DNA of 64,000 nt from Variovorax sp. PBL-H6 (GCF_901827155.1 NZ_LR594659.1:3162001-3226000); one strand, 5' to 3'. Shown: positions 38,869 to 49,184, counted from the first letter of the stretch. Notes: generated by a model from the sequence alone, not told the origin. Program-made: numbers and translations.

Positions 38869-39689
38869 GCGTTCCGGGTGCTCTTGCCGATCGCCCGATC
38901 GGCGTCTTCGACAGCGGCATCGGCGGCCTCAGCGTGCTCAATGCGCTGCGCGAGGCGTTGCCGCACGAACGCTTCGCGTACTTCGCCGACACGGCCCATG
39001 CGCCTTACGGCGAGCGCGGCGACGCTTACGTCGCGCAGCGCACGCGCACGGTGGCGGGCTACCTGCGCGAGCGGCATGGCATCAAGGCGCTGGTGGTCGC
39101 GTGCAACACTGCAACCGCAGCCGCTATTCACGAACTTCGGGCCGAGCACCCGGCCTTTCCAGTGGTAGGCGTCGAGCCGGCCCTGAAGCCCGCTGTGGCC
39201 GCCAGCAAAACCGGCCATGTTGCCGTCCTCGCCACCCGCGTCACGGTGGAGAGCCGCAAGTTCGAGGCGCTGCGTGCCTCCGTGGCAGGACAGGCGAGCT
39301 TCCGTATCGTCCCTTGCGACGGCCTGGCGGGCGCCATCGAGCGCGGCGATGGGCCCGGCATCGCGGTCTTGAGCGAGCGCTATCTGCGTCAAGCTGGCAG
39401 CCTCGGCACTGCGCCCGGCGAGATCGACACGTTGGTGCTGGGCTGCACGCACTACCCTTTCATCGCGGCCGAGCTGCGTCGTCATTGCGGCAATGCGGTG
39501 CGCTTCATCGACACCGGCGCACCGGTTGCGCTGCAAACGCGGCGGCTGCTGGCGCAGGCCGGGCAGCTCGCGGTACTGGGCGAAGGCGCGGTGGCGCTCC
39601 TGAGCAGTGCCGCGCCCGAGGCGCTCGACGCGGCCGCCGCACGCTGGCTCGCGCAGCCGGCCGCGGCCGCATCCCTGGCCAGCGCCTGA
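38865..39689 (+). CDS. murI: Glutamate racemase MurI
   Basis: 274 residues from TTG 38865, overlapping the fumA stop by four bases (TTGA). DSGIGGLSV, VACNTATAAA and LGCTHYPF carry the substrate loop and the two catalytic Cys. It makes D-glutamate for peptidoglycan. Translational coupling to fumA is probable, as no separate ribosome site is seen. Confidence 0.92.
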   Translation: MSVPGALADRPIGVFDSGIGGLSVLNALREALPHERFAYFADTAHAPYGERGDAYVAQRTRTVAGYLRERHGIKALVVACNTATAAAIHELRAEHPAFPVVGVEPALKPAVAASKTGHVAVLATRVTVESRKFEALRASVAGQASFRIVPCDGLAGAIERGDGPGIAVLSERYLRQAGSLGTAPGEIDTLVLGCTHYPFIAAELRRHCGNAVRFIDTGAPVALQTRRLLAQAGQLAVLGEGAVALLSSAAPEALDAAAARWLAQPAAAASLASA

Positions 39690-39707
39690 CCCCTCCCGCC
39701 TCGCCAC

Positions 39708-40469
39708 ATGCCTCGACGACTGCTCCTTGGCTTCCTGCTGGTCCTGCTGAGCGCCGCCGCGCATGCGGCCTGCGACACCGGTCTCGCGGAGCGCATGCAT
39801 GCCAAGCTGCACGCCAGGCGGGCGCTGGACCACGAACTTGCCGTGTGCGAGCCTTGGCGCGGCTTTGCCGGACGCTTCATCGTCGTGCTGCCGCTGCCGC
39901 GCCCTTCCGCCGACCAAGGCGTCACTCAGTTCGATCTGGACGTGCTGGTGGTGCAGCAGGCCGACAACGGCAATACCGAGCGCGCCAAGGTCGTCAGCCG
40001 GCTTTTCGAGGCCGCGGCCATGCGCGAGGACGCCGTGCGCATTGGCGAGATCAAGGTCGACACGGCGCGGTACACGCTGGCCCCCGATGCGCGCGCGTTC
40101 GGCATTCGCATCCTCCGCCAGGGCTCGTCGCGCGTGAATCCCTACTCGAACGAGACGCTGACACTGTACGTCCCGCGGGGGCCCAGGCTCGCCAAGGTGC
40201 TCGACGGAGTCGAGCTGACGATGGAGCGCGGCGAATGGGACGCCAACTGCGCCGGCAATTTCGAGACTATGCGCGGCAACCTGTCAATCGCCCGCAGCAC
40301 GAGCAACGCTTACGCCGATCTGCTGCTGCGCCAGACCCGCACCGAGACCCGCTCCAGTGCGCAAGGCGACGAATGCGTCACGCAGGAGCGGCCGGCGAAA
40401 TTCTCCTCGCGGATGCTGCGCTACGACGGTACGGCCTACCGCCCTGCGAAAGGCCCGACGCCCGACTGA
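39708..40469 (+). CDS. Secreted protein of unknown function
   Basis: 253 residues. A signal peptide (MPRRLLLGFLLVLLSAAAHA) with cleavage before ACDTG is followed by a mostly beta domain containing LPLPRPSADQGVTQFDLDVL and SNETLTLYVPRGPRL. Four Cys remain in the mature part (CDTG, CEPW, NCAG, ECVT), possibly two disulfides. I do not recognise a family. The end overlaps the MFS gene on the other strand by 34 bases. Confidence 0.75.
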   Translation: MPRRLLLGFLLVLLSAAAHAACDTGLAERMHAKLHARRALDHELAVCEPWRGFAGRFIVVLPLPRPSADQGVTQFDLDVLVVQQADNGNTERAKVVSRLFEAAAMREDAVRIGEIKVDTARYTLAPDARAFGIRILRQGSSRVNPYSNETLTLYVPRGPRLAKVLDGVELTMERGEWDANCAGNFETMRGNLSIARSTSNAYADLLLRQTRTETRSSAQGDECVTQERPAKFSSRMLRYDGTAYRPAKGPTPD

Positions 40470-41806
40470 GGCGTCTCGTCGCGCAGCGCCGCCGCCCGGC
40501 CGCGCCGCATGTCGATCGGCAGCAGCAGGAGCAGGCCGCCGATGAAAAGCACGCTGGTCGCCAGGATCGCGATGCGCTGGTTGCCGCCGGTCGCCCAGGT
40601 GATGGCGCCGTAGCTCAGCGGACCGATGATCGCGGCCAAGCGCGTTGCAAAGCTCCAGAGGCCGAAGAACTCCGCCAACTGCCGCGGCGGCGCTAGCACG
40701 CCGGTCATGGCGCGCCCGGCCGACTGGCTCGAGCCCATGGCCAGACCGGCGATGGTTGCAGCCCACCAGAACCCTCCCTTGGTTGTGACTGAAGCGGCGA
40801 TGACGCACACCGCGATCCAGGCCAGCAGTGCACCGGAGAGCGCACGCCGGTGGCCGATGCGGTCCTCCAGATAGCCGAAGCCGAAGGCGCCCAGCGCTGC
40901 CGCGATGTTGAGGACGAAGATCAGCACCATCGTCTCGCTCGGGAGGAAGCCGATCACCTGCTCCGCATAGATCGCCGCGAGCGTGATCGCCACTGCCACA
41001 CCGCCCTGGTAGCAGACGGTGCAGGCCAGCAGCCACATGAAATCGCGGTACGCGCGCGCATTGCGGAAGGTGTCGCTCAGCTGCTGCCAGGCACTGCGGC
41101 TGTCGGCCGCTCCCTGTGGCTGCGCACGCTCGGGCAGCAACGCGAAGGTGGCGCAGGCGGCGAGACCGTAGATCGCCGCCGTGATGAGCATCGTGACCGG
41201 CACGAAGTGCGCAGCCGGCAGGCCGCCAGCCTGGGCCGAGAGCACGTAGGCCAGGCACAGTCCGAGCGCGAGCATGCCGCCGATGTAGCCGAAGGCCCAG
41301 CCCCATCCGCTGACCTTGCCCATCCCCTCGGCCGTCGCGAGCTCCGGCAGGAAAGCACCGGTCAGCGACTCCCCGTACGAGTAGAAGGTATTGGAGACAA
41401 CCACCAGGCCCATCGCGAGCGCGACCGCGAAGGGGCCTCCGAGCCGGGGCGTGATCGCCAGCGCCGCGGTGCCGAGCACGCAGCCGGCAGTGACGATCGC
41501 CAATGCTTTCTTCTTTGCCGCATGGAGGTCGGCCCAGGCGCCGATGGCCGGCATGCTCAACATCACGATGGCATAGGAGATGCTCAAGGCCACCGTCCAG
41601 GCGAACGGGCCCCAAGGCGCGCCCTTGGCGATTCCGCCGACGAAATAGGCGGCGAACACTGCCGTGATCACGACAGTCGTATAGCCCGAGTTGGCGAAGT
41701 CGTACATGGCCCAGCCGAAGACTTCGCGCTTGCGCACGCCGGGACGAAGGGCAGACTGGGAAAAAAGCGCCAAGCGACTCTCCTCGAGCAGAAGGTCGCC
41801 GAGCAT
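40436..41806 (-). CDS. MFS transporter, UMF1/Atg22-like
   Basis: 456 residues, twelve membrane helices. VFGWAMYDFANSGYTTVVIT at the N-terminus and SNTFYSYGESLTGAFLPELA are typical of the UMF1 (Atg22-like) MFS branch, whose substrates are mostly unknown. The first 25 residues are polar, so the start may lie a little further in. Confidence 0.85.
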   Translation of the reverse strand: MLGDLLLEESRLALFSQSALRPGVRKREVFGWAMYDFANSGYTTVVITAVFAAYFVGGIAKGAPWGPFAWTVALSISYAIVMLSMPAIGAWADLHAAKKKALAIVTAGCVLGTAALAITPRLGGPFAVALAMGLVVVSNTFYSYGESLTGAFLPELATAEGMGKVSGWGWAFGYIGGMLALGLCLAYVLSAQAGGLPAAHFVPVTMLITAAIYGLAACATFALLPERAQPQGAADSRSAWQQLSDTFRNARAYRDFMWLLACTVCYQGGVAVAITLAAIYAEQVIGFLPSETMVLIFVLNIAAALGAFGFGYLEDRIGHRRALSGALLAWIAVCVIAASVTTKGGFWWAATIAGLAMGSSQSAGRAMTGVLAPPRQLAEFFGLWSFATRLAAIIGPLSYGAITWATGGNQRIAILATSVLFIGGLLLLLPIDMRRGRAAALRDETPQSGVGPFAGR

Positions 41807-41863
41807 AGCGGAGCGGCCTGACCGCCTCGTGGCGCCGGCGCCAGGTTCGCGCGGCGCCTCAGC

Positions 41864-42496
41864 TCAGTGCAGGTGGCGCGGGCGGCGTCCGCCGCCGTGA
41901 CCGCCACTGCCCGGCCCACCGGTGCCTCCACGCGGGCGCTTGCCAATTTCGAGGGAGTTCACCAGCGCATCGAAGCGGTCGCCGAAGAGCTTGTCGATCT
42001 CGGCCACTACGCCGCCGAGCTCTGCGCCATCGAAGTGGCGCTCCATGAGGTTCACCACGTCCTCGACCAGAAGGTCGCGCTGCACCTGCATGATCGCGGC
42101 CGGGTTGGGACCGATGAAGAGCATGACGAAGTCATCACGGGACTCTTCCTCGGGATCGCCCTCCTCCTCGTCGAAGTCCGTGTCGTAGAAGGTGACCTCG
42201 ATCGCGGCGCCTTGCTCGGCCAGCTCGTTGAGAGCCATGCACATTTCGTCGAGGGCCTGTCGGAAATCCTCGTCTCCGGCCACGGTCCAGCAGATCTGGA
42301 GCAGGTGGTCCTTCTGCTCGAAGCGGATTCCGGGTTCCTCTTCGTAGACACTGTTCGCGCCATCGGCCAGCGAGCGGGCACCGGCGTATTTCCAGAGGGG
42401 TTTCAGGGCTTCCTGAATTTGCTCGAAGCTCACATCGGAGCGAAGCGACACATCGCCGTGGACGTGGATTTCGAACGGAGCGTTGTAGCGAGGCAT
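41864..42496 (-). CDS. Acidic cytoplasmic protein of unknown function (DUF6806-like)
   Basis: 210 residues. FEIHVHGDVSLRSDVSFEQI starts an acidic domain with an Asp/Glu cluster (YDTDFDEEEGDPEEESRDD, about residues 103-121), a helix RDLLVEDVVNLMERHF, and a Gly/Arg/His tail. I recall this type as DUF6806 in Burkholderiales, with low certainty. It lies between the MFS gene and a tRNA gene. Confidence 0.7.
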   Translation of the reverse strand: MPRYNAPFEIHVHGDVSLRSDVSFEQIQEALKPLWKYAGARSLADGANSVYEEEPGIRFEQKDHLLQICWTVAGDEDFRQALDEMCMALNELAEQGAAIEVTFYDTDFDEEEGDPEEESRDDFVMLFIGPNPAAIMQVQRDLLVEDVVNLMERHFDGAELGGVVAEIDKLFGDRFDALVNSLEIGKRPRGGTGGPGSGGHGGGRRPRHLH

Positions 42497-42518
42497 GTCA
42501 TGCTCCCTTGTGATGTGG

Positions 42519-42611
42519 TGGTGCCCGGAACCGGGGTCGAACCGGTATGCCCCTTATGCAGGAAGCGGCGGATTTTAAGTCCGATGTGTCTACCAATTTC
42601 ACCATCCGGGC
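42519..42611 (-). tRNA. tRNA-Leu (anticodon TAA)
   Basis: Read on the minus strand it begins GCCCGGATGG and ends TCCGGGCA plus encoded CCA. The anticodon loop is ACTTAAAAT, the variable arm is long as in class II tRNAs, and the T arm has GGTTCGACCC. Confidence 0.95.
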
Positions 42612-42637
42612 GTCCGGGTGGATATGGACGATACCCG

Positions 42638-42677
42638 AAACAAATACAGCCCCGACAACCGACGGTTGGAGGGGCTG
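42638..42677 (-). terminator. Terminator-like hairpin downstream of tRNA-Cys
   Basis: CAGCCCC/GGGGCTG with an inner CAACC/GGTTG stem (42647-42677). On the minus strand a T-rich stretch (TATTTGTTT) follows. Confidence 0.6.
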
Positions 42678-42698
42678 TCTGATCGATACGGCTGGAGG

Positions 42699-42772
42699 TG
42701 GAGGCGCGACCCGGAGTCGAACCGGGCTAGACGGATTTGCAATCCGTTGCATAACCGCTTTGCTATCGCGCC
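42699..42772 (-). tRNA. tRNA-Cys (anticodon GCA)
   Basis: On the minus strand it starts GGCGCGATAG, has ATTGCAAAT in the anticodon loop, GGTTCGACTCC in the T arm, and ends CGCGCCT plus CCA. 74 bases. Confidence 0.95.
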
Positions 42773-42812
42773 ATGCGTTCAATCAACGTTTTCTTCTTGG
42801 TCGGAACTCGCG

Positions 42813-42842
42813 AAAAAAAGGGAAGCTTGAGGCTTCCCTTTT
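42813..42842 (-). terminator. Intrinsic terminator after tRNA-Gly
   Basis: AAAAGGGAAGC pairs with GCTTCCCTTTT around a 5-base loop. On the minus strand the stem is followed by seven T. The symmetry would also allow termination on the plus strand. Confidence 0.75.
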
Positions 42843-42848
42843 GAAAAC

Positions 42849-42924
42849 TGGAGCGGGAAAAGAGTCTCGAACTCTCGACCTCAACCTTGGCAAGGTTGCG
42901 CTCTACCAACTGAGCTATTCCCGC
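42849..42924 (-). tRNA. tRNA-Gly (anticodon GCC)
   Basis: On the minus strand it starts GCGGGAATAGCTCAG, has CTTGCCAAG in the anticodon loop, GTTCGAGAC in the T arm, and ends TTCCCGCT plus CCA. 76 bases. Confidence 0.95.
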
Positions 42925-42977
42925 GTTTCAAGCCTTCAATTATAGAGCACTTTTTGAGTGTCCCGCAAGACTGCGGC

Positions 42978-45419
42978 TCAATGCTTGATGGAGCCTTCGA
43001 CTGGTTGCGACGCGCGCTGCTTCGCCTGCTCGGCCATGGCCGCCGCAGAGGCAGCGACCTCCTCGTCGGACAACGGCGTGGGTTGCTTCTCAAGCGCGAT
43101 TTCGAGCACTTTGTCGATCCACTTCACAGGCACGATCTCGAGACCGTTCTTCACGTTCTCGGGAATGTCCTGCAGGTCCTTGGCGTTCTCTTCCGGAATC
43201 AGCACGGTTTTGATGCCGCCGCGCAGGGCAGCCAACAGCTTCTCCTTGAGCCCGCCGATCGCCGTGACTTCGCCACGCAGCGTGATCTCGCCGGTCATGG
43301 CGACATCGGCACGCACCGGAATGCCGGTGAGGGCGGACACGAACGCGGTTGTCATCGCCGCGCCTGCGCTCGGGCCGTCCTTGGGCGTGGCGCCATCGGG
43401 CACGTGGATGTGGATGTCGCGCTTCTCGAACACCTCGTCCTTGATGCCGAGACGACGCGCACGGCTGCGCACCACGGTGCGTGCGGCCTCGACCGACTCC
43501 TTCATCACGTCGCCGAGCGAACCCGTACGGCTGATCACGCCCTTGCCGGGCATCGTCACCGCCTCGATCGTGAGCAGGTCGCCGCCCACCTCGGTCCAAG
43601 CCAGGCCGACCACCTGGCCCACCTGGTTCTGCTTCTCGGCCAGGCCAAAGGTGTACTTGCGCACGCCGAGGAAGTCGTTGAGATTCTTTCCCTCCACGAC
43701 CACCTTGGGTGTCATCTTCTTGAGCAGCAGTCCCTTGACGGTCTTGCGGCAGATCTTGGAGAGCTCCCGCTCGAGCGAACGCACGCCAGCTTCGCGCGTG
43801 TAGTAGCGCACGATGTCGCGCACGGCCTCTTCGGTGATCAGGAGCTCGTCCTCCTTCACGCCGTTGTTCTTCATCTGCTTGGGCAGCAGGTACTTGAGCG
43901 CAATGTGCGTCTTCTCGTCCTCGGTGTAGCCCGCCAGGCGAATCACTTCCATCCGGTCCAGCAGCGCGGGCGGGATGTTCATCGAGTTCGAGGTGGCGAC
44001 GAACATCACGTCGGACAAGTCGAAGTCGACCTCGACGTAGTGGTCGCCGAAGGTGTGGTTCTGCTCGGGGTCGAGCACTTCCAGCAGTGCGCTGGACGGA
44101 TCACCGCGGAAGTCGGTGCCCAGCTTGTCGATTTCGTCGAGCAGGAACAGCGGATTGCGCGTGCCCACCTTGTTCAGGCTCTGCAGCACCTTGCCCGGCA
44201 GCGCGCCGATGTAGGTGCGGCGGTGCCCGCGGATCTCGGCCTCGTCGCGCATGCCGCCCAACGCCATGCGGGTGTACTTGCGGCCGGTCGCCTTGGCGAT
44301 CGACTGGCCCAGCGAGGTCTTGCCCACGCCGGGCGGGCCCACGAGGCAAAGGATCGGCGCCTTCACCTTCTCGACGCGCTGCTGCACCGCAAGATATTCG
44401 AGGATGCGGTCCTTGACCTTCTCGAGGCCGTAGTGGTCTTCGTTGAGCACCTCTTCGGCATGCGCGAGGTCGTGCTTGATCTTGGTCCTCTTGCTCCAGG
44501 GCAGGCCGATCAGCACATCGATGTAGTTGCGCACGACCGTGGCCTCGGCTGACATCGGCGACATCAGCTTGAGCTTCTTGAGCTCGCCCTCTGCCTTCTT
44601 GAGCGCCTCCTTGGGCATCTTCGCGAGCTTGATCTTCTTCTCGATCTCCTCGATGTCCGCGCCCTCTTCGCCCTCGCCCAGTTCCTTCTGGATCGCCTTG
44701 ACCTGCTCGTTCAGGTAGAAGTCGCGCTGGTTCTTCTCCATCTGGCGCTTCACGCGGCCACGAATCTTCTTGTCGACGTTGAGGATGTCGACCTCGCGCT
44801 CCAGCTGGCCGTACAAGTTCTCCAGCCGCGACTTGATGTCGTCCAGATCGAGCACCGCCTGCTTGTTGTCGAGCTTGAGCGGCAGGTGGGCGGCGATGGT
44901 GTCGGCCAGGCGCCCCGGATCGTCGATGCTCGAGATCGAGGTCAGGATCTCGGGCGGGATCTTCTTGTTGAGCTTGACGTACTGGTCGAATTGCTGCATC
45001 ACGGCGCGGCGCAGCGCCTCGACCTCGGTGCCCTTCTGCGCCGCGGCCTCAGGCGCTTCCGCCGGGGTCACGTTCGCCGAGAAATGGGTCTCGCCGTCAT
45101 CGATGCGGTTCACGCGCGCACGCTGCTGGCCTTCGACGAGCACCTTCACCGTGCCGTCGGGCAACTTGAGCATCTGCAGGATGGTCGAGATACACCCCAC
45201 TTCGAACATGTCTTCGACCGAAGGCTCGTCCTTGGCGGCGGCCTTCTGGGCCACCAGCATGATCCGGCGCTCCGCTTCCATCGCGAGCTCCAGCGCCTTG
45301 ATGCTCTTGGGGCGGCCAACGAAGAGCGGAATCACCATGTGGGGGAAAACGACCACGTCGCGCAGGGGCAGCAGCGGCAGGTCGATCTCGGTGGCAGGCA
45401 GGGGGGTATGACCGGACAT
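42978..45419 (-). CDS. lon: ATP-dependent protease Lon
   Basis: 813 residues. The N-terminal LAN domain runs to about 300, the AAA+ domain has [11 protein letters not shown], and the protease domain has [10 protein letters not shown] with the catalytic Ser and a later Lys. Lon degrades misfolded and regulatory proteins. Start 45419 (MSGHTP) has AAGGA six bases upstream; the ATG at 45440 lies at the expected transcription start of the heat-shock promoter and is unlikely. Part of the block tig-clpP-clpX-lon on the minus strand. Confidence 0.97.
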   Translation of the reverse strand: MSGHTPLPATEIDLPLLPLRDVVVFPHMVIPLFVGRPKSIKALELAMEAERRIMLVAQKAAAKDEPSVEDMFEVGCISTILQMLKLPDGTVKVLVEGQQRARVNRIDDGETHFSANVTPAEAPEAAAQKGTEVEALRRAVMQQFDQYVKLNKKIPPEILTSISSIDDPGRLADTIAAHLPLKLDNKQAVLDLDDIKSRLENLYGQLEREVDILNVDKKIRGRVKRQMEKNQRDFYLNEQVKAIQKELGEGEEGADIEEIEKKIKLAKMPKEALKKAEGELKKLKLMSPMSAEATVVRNYIDVLIGLPWSKRTKIKHDLAHAEEVLNEDHYGLEKVKDRILEYLAVQQRVEKVKAPILCLVGPPGVGKTSLGQSIAKATGRKYTRMALGGMRDEAEIRGHRRTYIGALPGKVLQSLNKVGTRNPLFLLDEIDKLGTDFRGDPSSALLEVLDPEQNHTFGDHYVEVDFDLSDVMFVATSNSMNIPPALLDRMEVIRLAGYTEDEKTHIALKYLLPKQMKNNGVKEDELLITEEAVRDIVRYYTREAGVRSLERELSKICRKTVKGLLLKKMTPKVVVEGKNLNDFLGVRKYTFGLAEKQNQVGQVVGLAWTEVGGDLLTIEAVTMPGKGVISRTGSLGDVMKESVEAARTVVRSRARRLGIKDEVFEKRDIHIHVPDGATPKDGPSAGAAMTTAFVSALTGIPVRADVAMTGEITLRGEVTAIGGLKEKLLAALRGGIKTVLIPEENAKDLQDIPENVKNGLEIVPVKWIDKVLEIALEKQPTPLSDEEVAASAAAMAEQAKQRASQPVEGSIKH

Positions 45420-45444
45420 GGAAATCCTTTGGTTGATCATGGAA

Positions 45445-45472
45445 AGATGGTCGGCCGCGCGAGCTTTTCAAG
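45445..45472 (-). promoter_or_regulatory. Sigma-32 heat-shock promoter of lon
   Basis: On the minus strand CTTGAAA, 13 bases, then GACCATCT, close to CTTGAAA-N(11-16)-CCCCATNT. It lies about 26 bases before the lon ATG at 45419. Confidence 0.65.
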
Positions 45473-45542
45473 CCCGCGGGCACGGGAATCGCCGAAGACG
45501 CCGGTCGCCGGTATGAGAGGGGCCGGCCTGAAAGTCACTCAA

Positions 45543-46808
45543 TCAGGCCTTCTTGGCCGCCTCGCGATAGACGAGGAGCGGTGGCTTGTTTTCGTCGATT
45601 GTGGACTCTTCAACCACGACCTTGTCGACATTGGTGGCATTCGGCAGCTCGAACATGGTGTCGATCAGCGACTGCTCCAGGATCGAGCGCAGTCCGCGTG
45701 CGCCTGTCTTGCGGGCCAGCGCCTTGCGCGCGATCGCCTTGAGGGCCGCCGGACGGATCTCCAGGTCGACCCCTTCCATCTGCAGCAGCTTGGTGAACTG
45801 CTTCACCACCGCATTCTTCGGCTCGGTCAGGATCTGAACCAGCGCGTCCTCGCTGAGCTCGGCGAGCGAGGCAACGACCGGCATGCGGCCGACCAGTTCC
45901 GGAATCAGGCCGAACTTGATCAGGTCCTCGGGTTCCACCTCGCGGAACACCTCGGTCAGGCTGCGCTGCTGCTTGCTCTTGACCGAAGCGCCGAAGCCGA
46001 TGCCGGAGGCCTCGGTGCGGTTCTCGATCACCTTCTCGAGCCCGGCGAAGGCGCCTCCACAGATGAACAGGATGTTGGTCGTGTCGATCTGCAGGAAGTC
46101 CTGGTTGGGGTGCTTGCGCCCGCCCTGCGGCGGCACGCTGGCCATGGTGCCTTCGATCAGCTTGAGCAGCGCCTGCTGCACGCCTTCACCCGACACGTCC
46201 CGGGTGATCGAGGGGTTGTCGGACTTGCGGGAGATCTTGTCGATCTCGTCGATGTAGACGATGCCGCGCTGCGCGCGCTCCACCTCGTAGTTGCAGCTCT
46301 GCAGCAGCTTCTGAATGATGTTCTCGACATCCTCGCCCACATAGCCGGCCTCCGTCAGCGTGGTGGCGTCGGCCATCACGAAGGGCACGTCCAGCATGCG
46401 TGCCAGGGTCTGGGCCAGCAGGGTCTTGCCCGAGCCGGTCGGGCCGATCAGCAGGATGTTGCTCTTGCTGAGCTCGACGTCTTCACCCTTCGCCTTGTCC
46501 TTGTGGCGCAGGCGTTTGTAGTGGTTGTAGACCGCCACGGAGAGCATGCGCTTCGCAGGCTCCTGGCCAATCACGTAGTTGTCGAGGTTGGCCTTGATCT
46601 CCAGCGGCGTCGGCAGGTCGCTGCGCGCTTCACGTGATTCGTCGCCTGCAGGCAGTTCGTCGCGGATGATCTCGTTGCAGAGATCGATGCACTCGTCGCA
46701 GATAAAAACCGACGGCCCGGCGATCAGCTTCTTGACCTCGTGCTGGCTCTTCCCGCAGAACGAGCAATAGAGCGTTTTTTCGCTGGAAGAGCCTTTTTTC
46801 TCGGCCAT
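45543..46808 (-). CDS. clpX: ClpXP ATPase subunit ClpX
   Basis: 421 residues. The N-terminal zinc finger has [15 protein letters not shown] and ICDECIDLC, the AAA+ domain has [10 protein letters not shown] (Walker A) and [10 protein letters not shown] (Walker B), and the pore loop is followed by the sensor-2 domain. ClpX unfolds substrates and feeds them to ClpP. The terminator-like hairpin between clpP and clpX may make clpX partly separate. Confidence 0.97.
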   Translation of the reverse strand: MAEKKGSSSEKTLYCSFCGKSQHEVKKLIAGPSVFICDECIDLCNEIIRDELPAGDESREARSDLPTPLEIKANLDNYVIGQEPAKRMLSVAVYNHYKRLRHKDKAKGEDVELSKSNILLIGPTGSGKTLLAQTLARMLDVPFVMADATTLTEAGYVGEDVENIIQKLLQSCNYEVERAQRGIVYIDEIDKISRKSDNPSITRDVSGEGVQQALLKLIEGTMASVPPQGGRKHPNQDFLQIDTTNILFICGGAFAGLEKVIENRTEASGIGFGASVKSKQQRSLTEVFREVEPEDLIKFGLIPELVGRMPVVASLAELSEDALVQILTEPKNAVVKQFTKLLQMEGVDLEIRPAALKAIARKALARKTGARGLRSILEQSLIDTMFELPNATNVDKVVVEESTIDENKPPLLVYREAAKKA

Positions 46809-46883
46809 GGACAGATGCCTCGTAACGGGGATTTAACAATGATAGCGAAGAAGGAAGACCCTCGGCCCATCCCCGATCCGAAC

Positions 46884-46915
46884 AAAAACGGCGTTTTCCG
46901 TGCGGAAAACGCCGT
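46884..46915 (-). terminator. Intrinsic terminator between clpP and clpX
   Basis: ACGGCGTTTTCC and its exact complement form a 12-base stem with a 4-base loop (46888-46915). On the minus strand TTTTTG follows. It lies 30 bases after the clpP stop. Confidence 0.75.
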
Positions 46916-46945
46916 CTGTCGCCGGGGCGCCGCAGCGCATGCGCG

Positions 46946-47554
46946 TCAGCTGCGCTTGGCGATTACCTGGTCGACCAGCCCGTAGTCCTTGGACTCGTCG
47001 GCCGTCAGAAAGTAGTCGCGCTCCGTGTCGCGGGCGATCTTCTCCAGGGGCTGGCCGGTACGCTCGGCCAGGATGCGGTTCATCTGCTCGCGGGTCTTCA
47101 GGATGTCGCGAGCGTGAATCTCGATGTCGGTAGCCTGGCCACGAGCGCCGCCCAGCACCTGGTGGATCATGATCTTGGAGTTGGGCAGCGAGAAGCGCTT
47201 TCCTTTCTCCCCCGCCGCCAGCAGGAACGCACCCATGCTGGCCGCGAAGCCCACGCAAAGGGTCGACACGGCCGGCTTGATGAACTGCATCGTGTCGTAG
47301 ATCGCCATGCCGGCGCTCACACTACCGCCGGGCGAGTTGATGTAGAACGAAATGTCCTTGTCGGGGTTCTCGCTCTCCAGGAACAGGAGCTGCGCCACCA
47401 CCAGATTGGCGGTCTGGTCGTTGACCTCGCCCACCAGGAAGATCACCCGCTCTTTGAGCAACCGCGAATAGATGTCGTAGGAACGCTCGCCGCGGCCCGA
47501 TTGCTCGATGACCATCGGGATCATGCCGAGGCCTTTAATTTCCTGTGCGCTCAT
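46946..47554 (-). CDS. clpP: ATP-dependent Clp protease proteolytic subunit ClpP
   Basis: 202 residues from ATG 47554. Catalytic Ser in [14 protein letters not shown], His in IMIHQVLGG and a later Asp. The N-terminal [27 protein letters not shown] is the family start; the longer frame to 47617 would run into the promoter region. It forms the two-ring chamber used by ClpX. Confidence 0.97.
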   Translation of the reverse strand: MSAQEIKGLGMIPMVIEQSGRGERSYDIYSRLLKERVIFLVGEVNDQTANLVVAQLLFLESENPDKDISFYINSPGGSVSAGMAIYDTMQFIKPAVSTLCVGFAASMGAFLLAAGEKGKRFSLPNSKIMIHQVLGGARGQATDIEIHARDILKTREQMNRILAERTGQPLEKIARDTERDYFLTADESKDYGLVDQVIAKRS

Positions 47555-47591
47555 GTGTGCTCTCCAGAGAGGTTTGTACTGTACCCAGACG

Positions 47592-47620
47592 ACATGGGGC
47601 TCATGCCGCGAAAGCACAAG
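47592..47620 (-). promoter_or_regulatory. Candidate sigma-32 promoter of clpP
   Basis: On the minus strand CTTGTGC, 14 bases, then CCCCATGT. The -10 part is perfect and the -35 part matches only the CTTG core. It lies about 38 bases before the clpP ATG. Confidence 0.5.
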
Positions 47621-47644
47621 CCCCTGGCCGGTGACCGGTTGCGA

Positions 47645-48958
47645 TCAGCCCTGCTGGGCCATCAGTTCGTCGAAGGAGACCGACTTGGCGTTGACCTTGG
47701 CCTTGCTCAGGACGAAATCTGTCACGTTGTTCTCGATCACCACTGCCTCGACTTCGGCCAGGCGGCGGTTGTCGCTGAAGTACCAGCGCACCACGTCGGC
47801 CGGCTTTTCGTAGCTGGCAGCCAGCTCGTCGATGTGGGCCTTGATCTGCTCCGGCTTGGCCTGCAGGTTGTTGGCGCGCACCAGCTCGGCTACCACCAGG
47901 CCCAGTCGCACGCGGCGCTCGGCTTGCGGGCGGAACACGTCGTCGGGGATCGGCGCCTTGTCAGCATCCTTGATGCCGCGCTGCTTGAGCTCGGCGCGTG
48001 CGCCTTCGACCATGCGGTCCACCTCGGCCTGCACGCTGGACTTGGGCAGATCGAGCTCGGCGTTCGCGATCAGCGCGTCCATCACCGCGTTCTTGTTGCG
48101 CGCCAGCAGGCGGAACTTGACCTCGCGCTCGAGGTTACGCTTGATGTCGGCCCGCAAGCCCTCGACCGTGCCCTCGGCAATGCCGAGCGACTTGGCGAGC
48201 TGCTCGTTGATCTCGGGCAGGTGCGAGGCCTCGATCTTCTTCACCGTAACCATGAAGTCGGCCTGCTTGCCCGCCACGTCCTTGCCGTGATAGTCGGCCG
48301 GGAAGGACAAGGGGAAGGTGCGGCTGTCGCCGGACTTCAGGCCGCGCACGGCGTCCTCGAACTCCTTGAGCATCTGGCCTTCGCCAACGATGAACTGGAA
48401 GTCGTCCGCCTTGCCGCCCTGGAAAGTCTCGCCGTCGATCTTGCCCTCGAAGTCGACCGTCACGCGGTCGCCGTCCTGCACCGTGGCGTCCTGGGCGCGC
48501 TGGGCGAAGGTGCGGCGCTGCTTGCGCAGGATATCGAGCGTCTTGTCGATCGCGTCTTCACCCACCTCGGCGCTGAGCTTCTCGACCTCGGCGTTGGCCA
48601 GGTCGTTGATCTTCACATCGGGGAAGACCTCGAAGACCGCGTCGAAGGCCAGTTGCCCCTCGGGCGACTCTTCCTTCTCGGTGATGCGCGGCTGGCCCGC
48701 CACGCGCAGCCTGGCTTCATTGGCAGCCTGCGAGAAGGCCTCGCCGACCTTGTCGTTCATGACCTCGTAGTGCACCGAATAGCCGTAGCGCTGCGCCACC
48801 ACCGTCATCGGCACCTTGCCGGGACGGAAGCCGTCCATCTTGACGGTGCGGGCCAGCTTCTTGAGGCGTGAATCGACCTCGGACTGGATGGTGCCGACGG
48901 GCAAGGTCAGCGTGATCTTGCGCTCGAGCTTGTCGAGGGTTTCAACGTTCACGGTCAT
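47645..48958 (-). CDS. tig: Trigger factor
   Basis: 437 residues. The ribosome-binding signature GFRPGKVPM is at about residues 43-51, a peptidyl-prolyl isomerase (FKBP-like) domain is near residues 155-240, and the C-terminal chaperone domain follows. It binds nascent chains at the ribosome exit. It is the first protein gene of the tig-clpP-clpX-lon block, and a tRNA-Leu gene lies 28 bases upstream on the same strand. Confidence 0.96.
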   Translation of the reverse strand: MTVNVETLDKLERKITLTLPVGTIQSEVDSRLKKLARTVKMDGFRPGKVPMTVVAQRYGYSVHYEVMNDKVGEAFSQAANEARLRVAGQPRITEKEESPEGQLAFDAVFEVFPDVKINDLANAEVEKLSAEVGEDAIDKTLDILRKQRRTFAQRAQDATVQDGDRVTVDFEGKIDGETFQGGKADDFQFIVGEGQMLKEFEDAVRGLKSGDSRTFPLSFPADYHGKDVAGKQADFMVTVKKIEASHLPEINEQLAKSLGIAEGTVEGLRADIKRNLEREVKFRLLARNKNAVMDALIANAELDLPKSSVQAEVDRMVEGARAELKQRGIKDADKAPIPDDVFRPQAERRVRLGLVVAELVRANNLQAKPEQIKAHIDELAASYEKPADVVRWYFSDNRRLAEVEAVVIENNVTDFVLSKAKVNAKSVSFDELMAQQG

Positions 48959-48986
48959 TTGTGTCTTCCTTGAGAGGGTCTTGTTC

Positions 48987-49073
48987 TGGTGCGCGGGGCC
49001 GGACTCGAACCGGCACGTTCTTGCGAACGTCAGGACCTAAACCTGGTGCGTCTACCAATTTCGCCACCCGCGC
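48987..49073 (-). tRNA. tRNA-Leu (anticodon TAG)
   Basis: On the minus strand it starts GCGCGGGTGG, has GTTTAGGTC in the anticodon loop, a long variable arm, GGTTCGAGTCC in the T arm, and ends CCGCGCA plus CCA. 87 bases. Confidence 0.95.
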
Positions 49074-49104
49074 GGTTCCAGTTTTTCAGGTGATGAATAC
49101 GGAA

Positions 49105-49122
49105 GGCGGCCCGGAGGCCGCC
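49105..49122 (-). terminator. GC-rich hairpin downstream of the RND operon
   Basis: GGCGGCC, four bases, GGCCGCC. It lies between the efflux pump stop and the tRNA-Leu gene on the same strand. There is no T run, so termination here is uncertain. Confidence 0.35.
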
Positions 49123-49184
49123 TGCGCATTCGAGAAGCAGCCGGCCGTAAAGGCCGACCGCCTGAAATCGGTCAACCGCGTATT

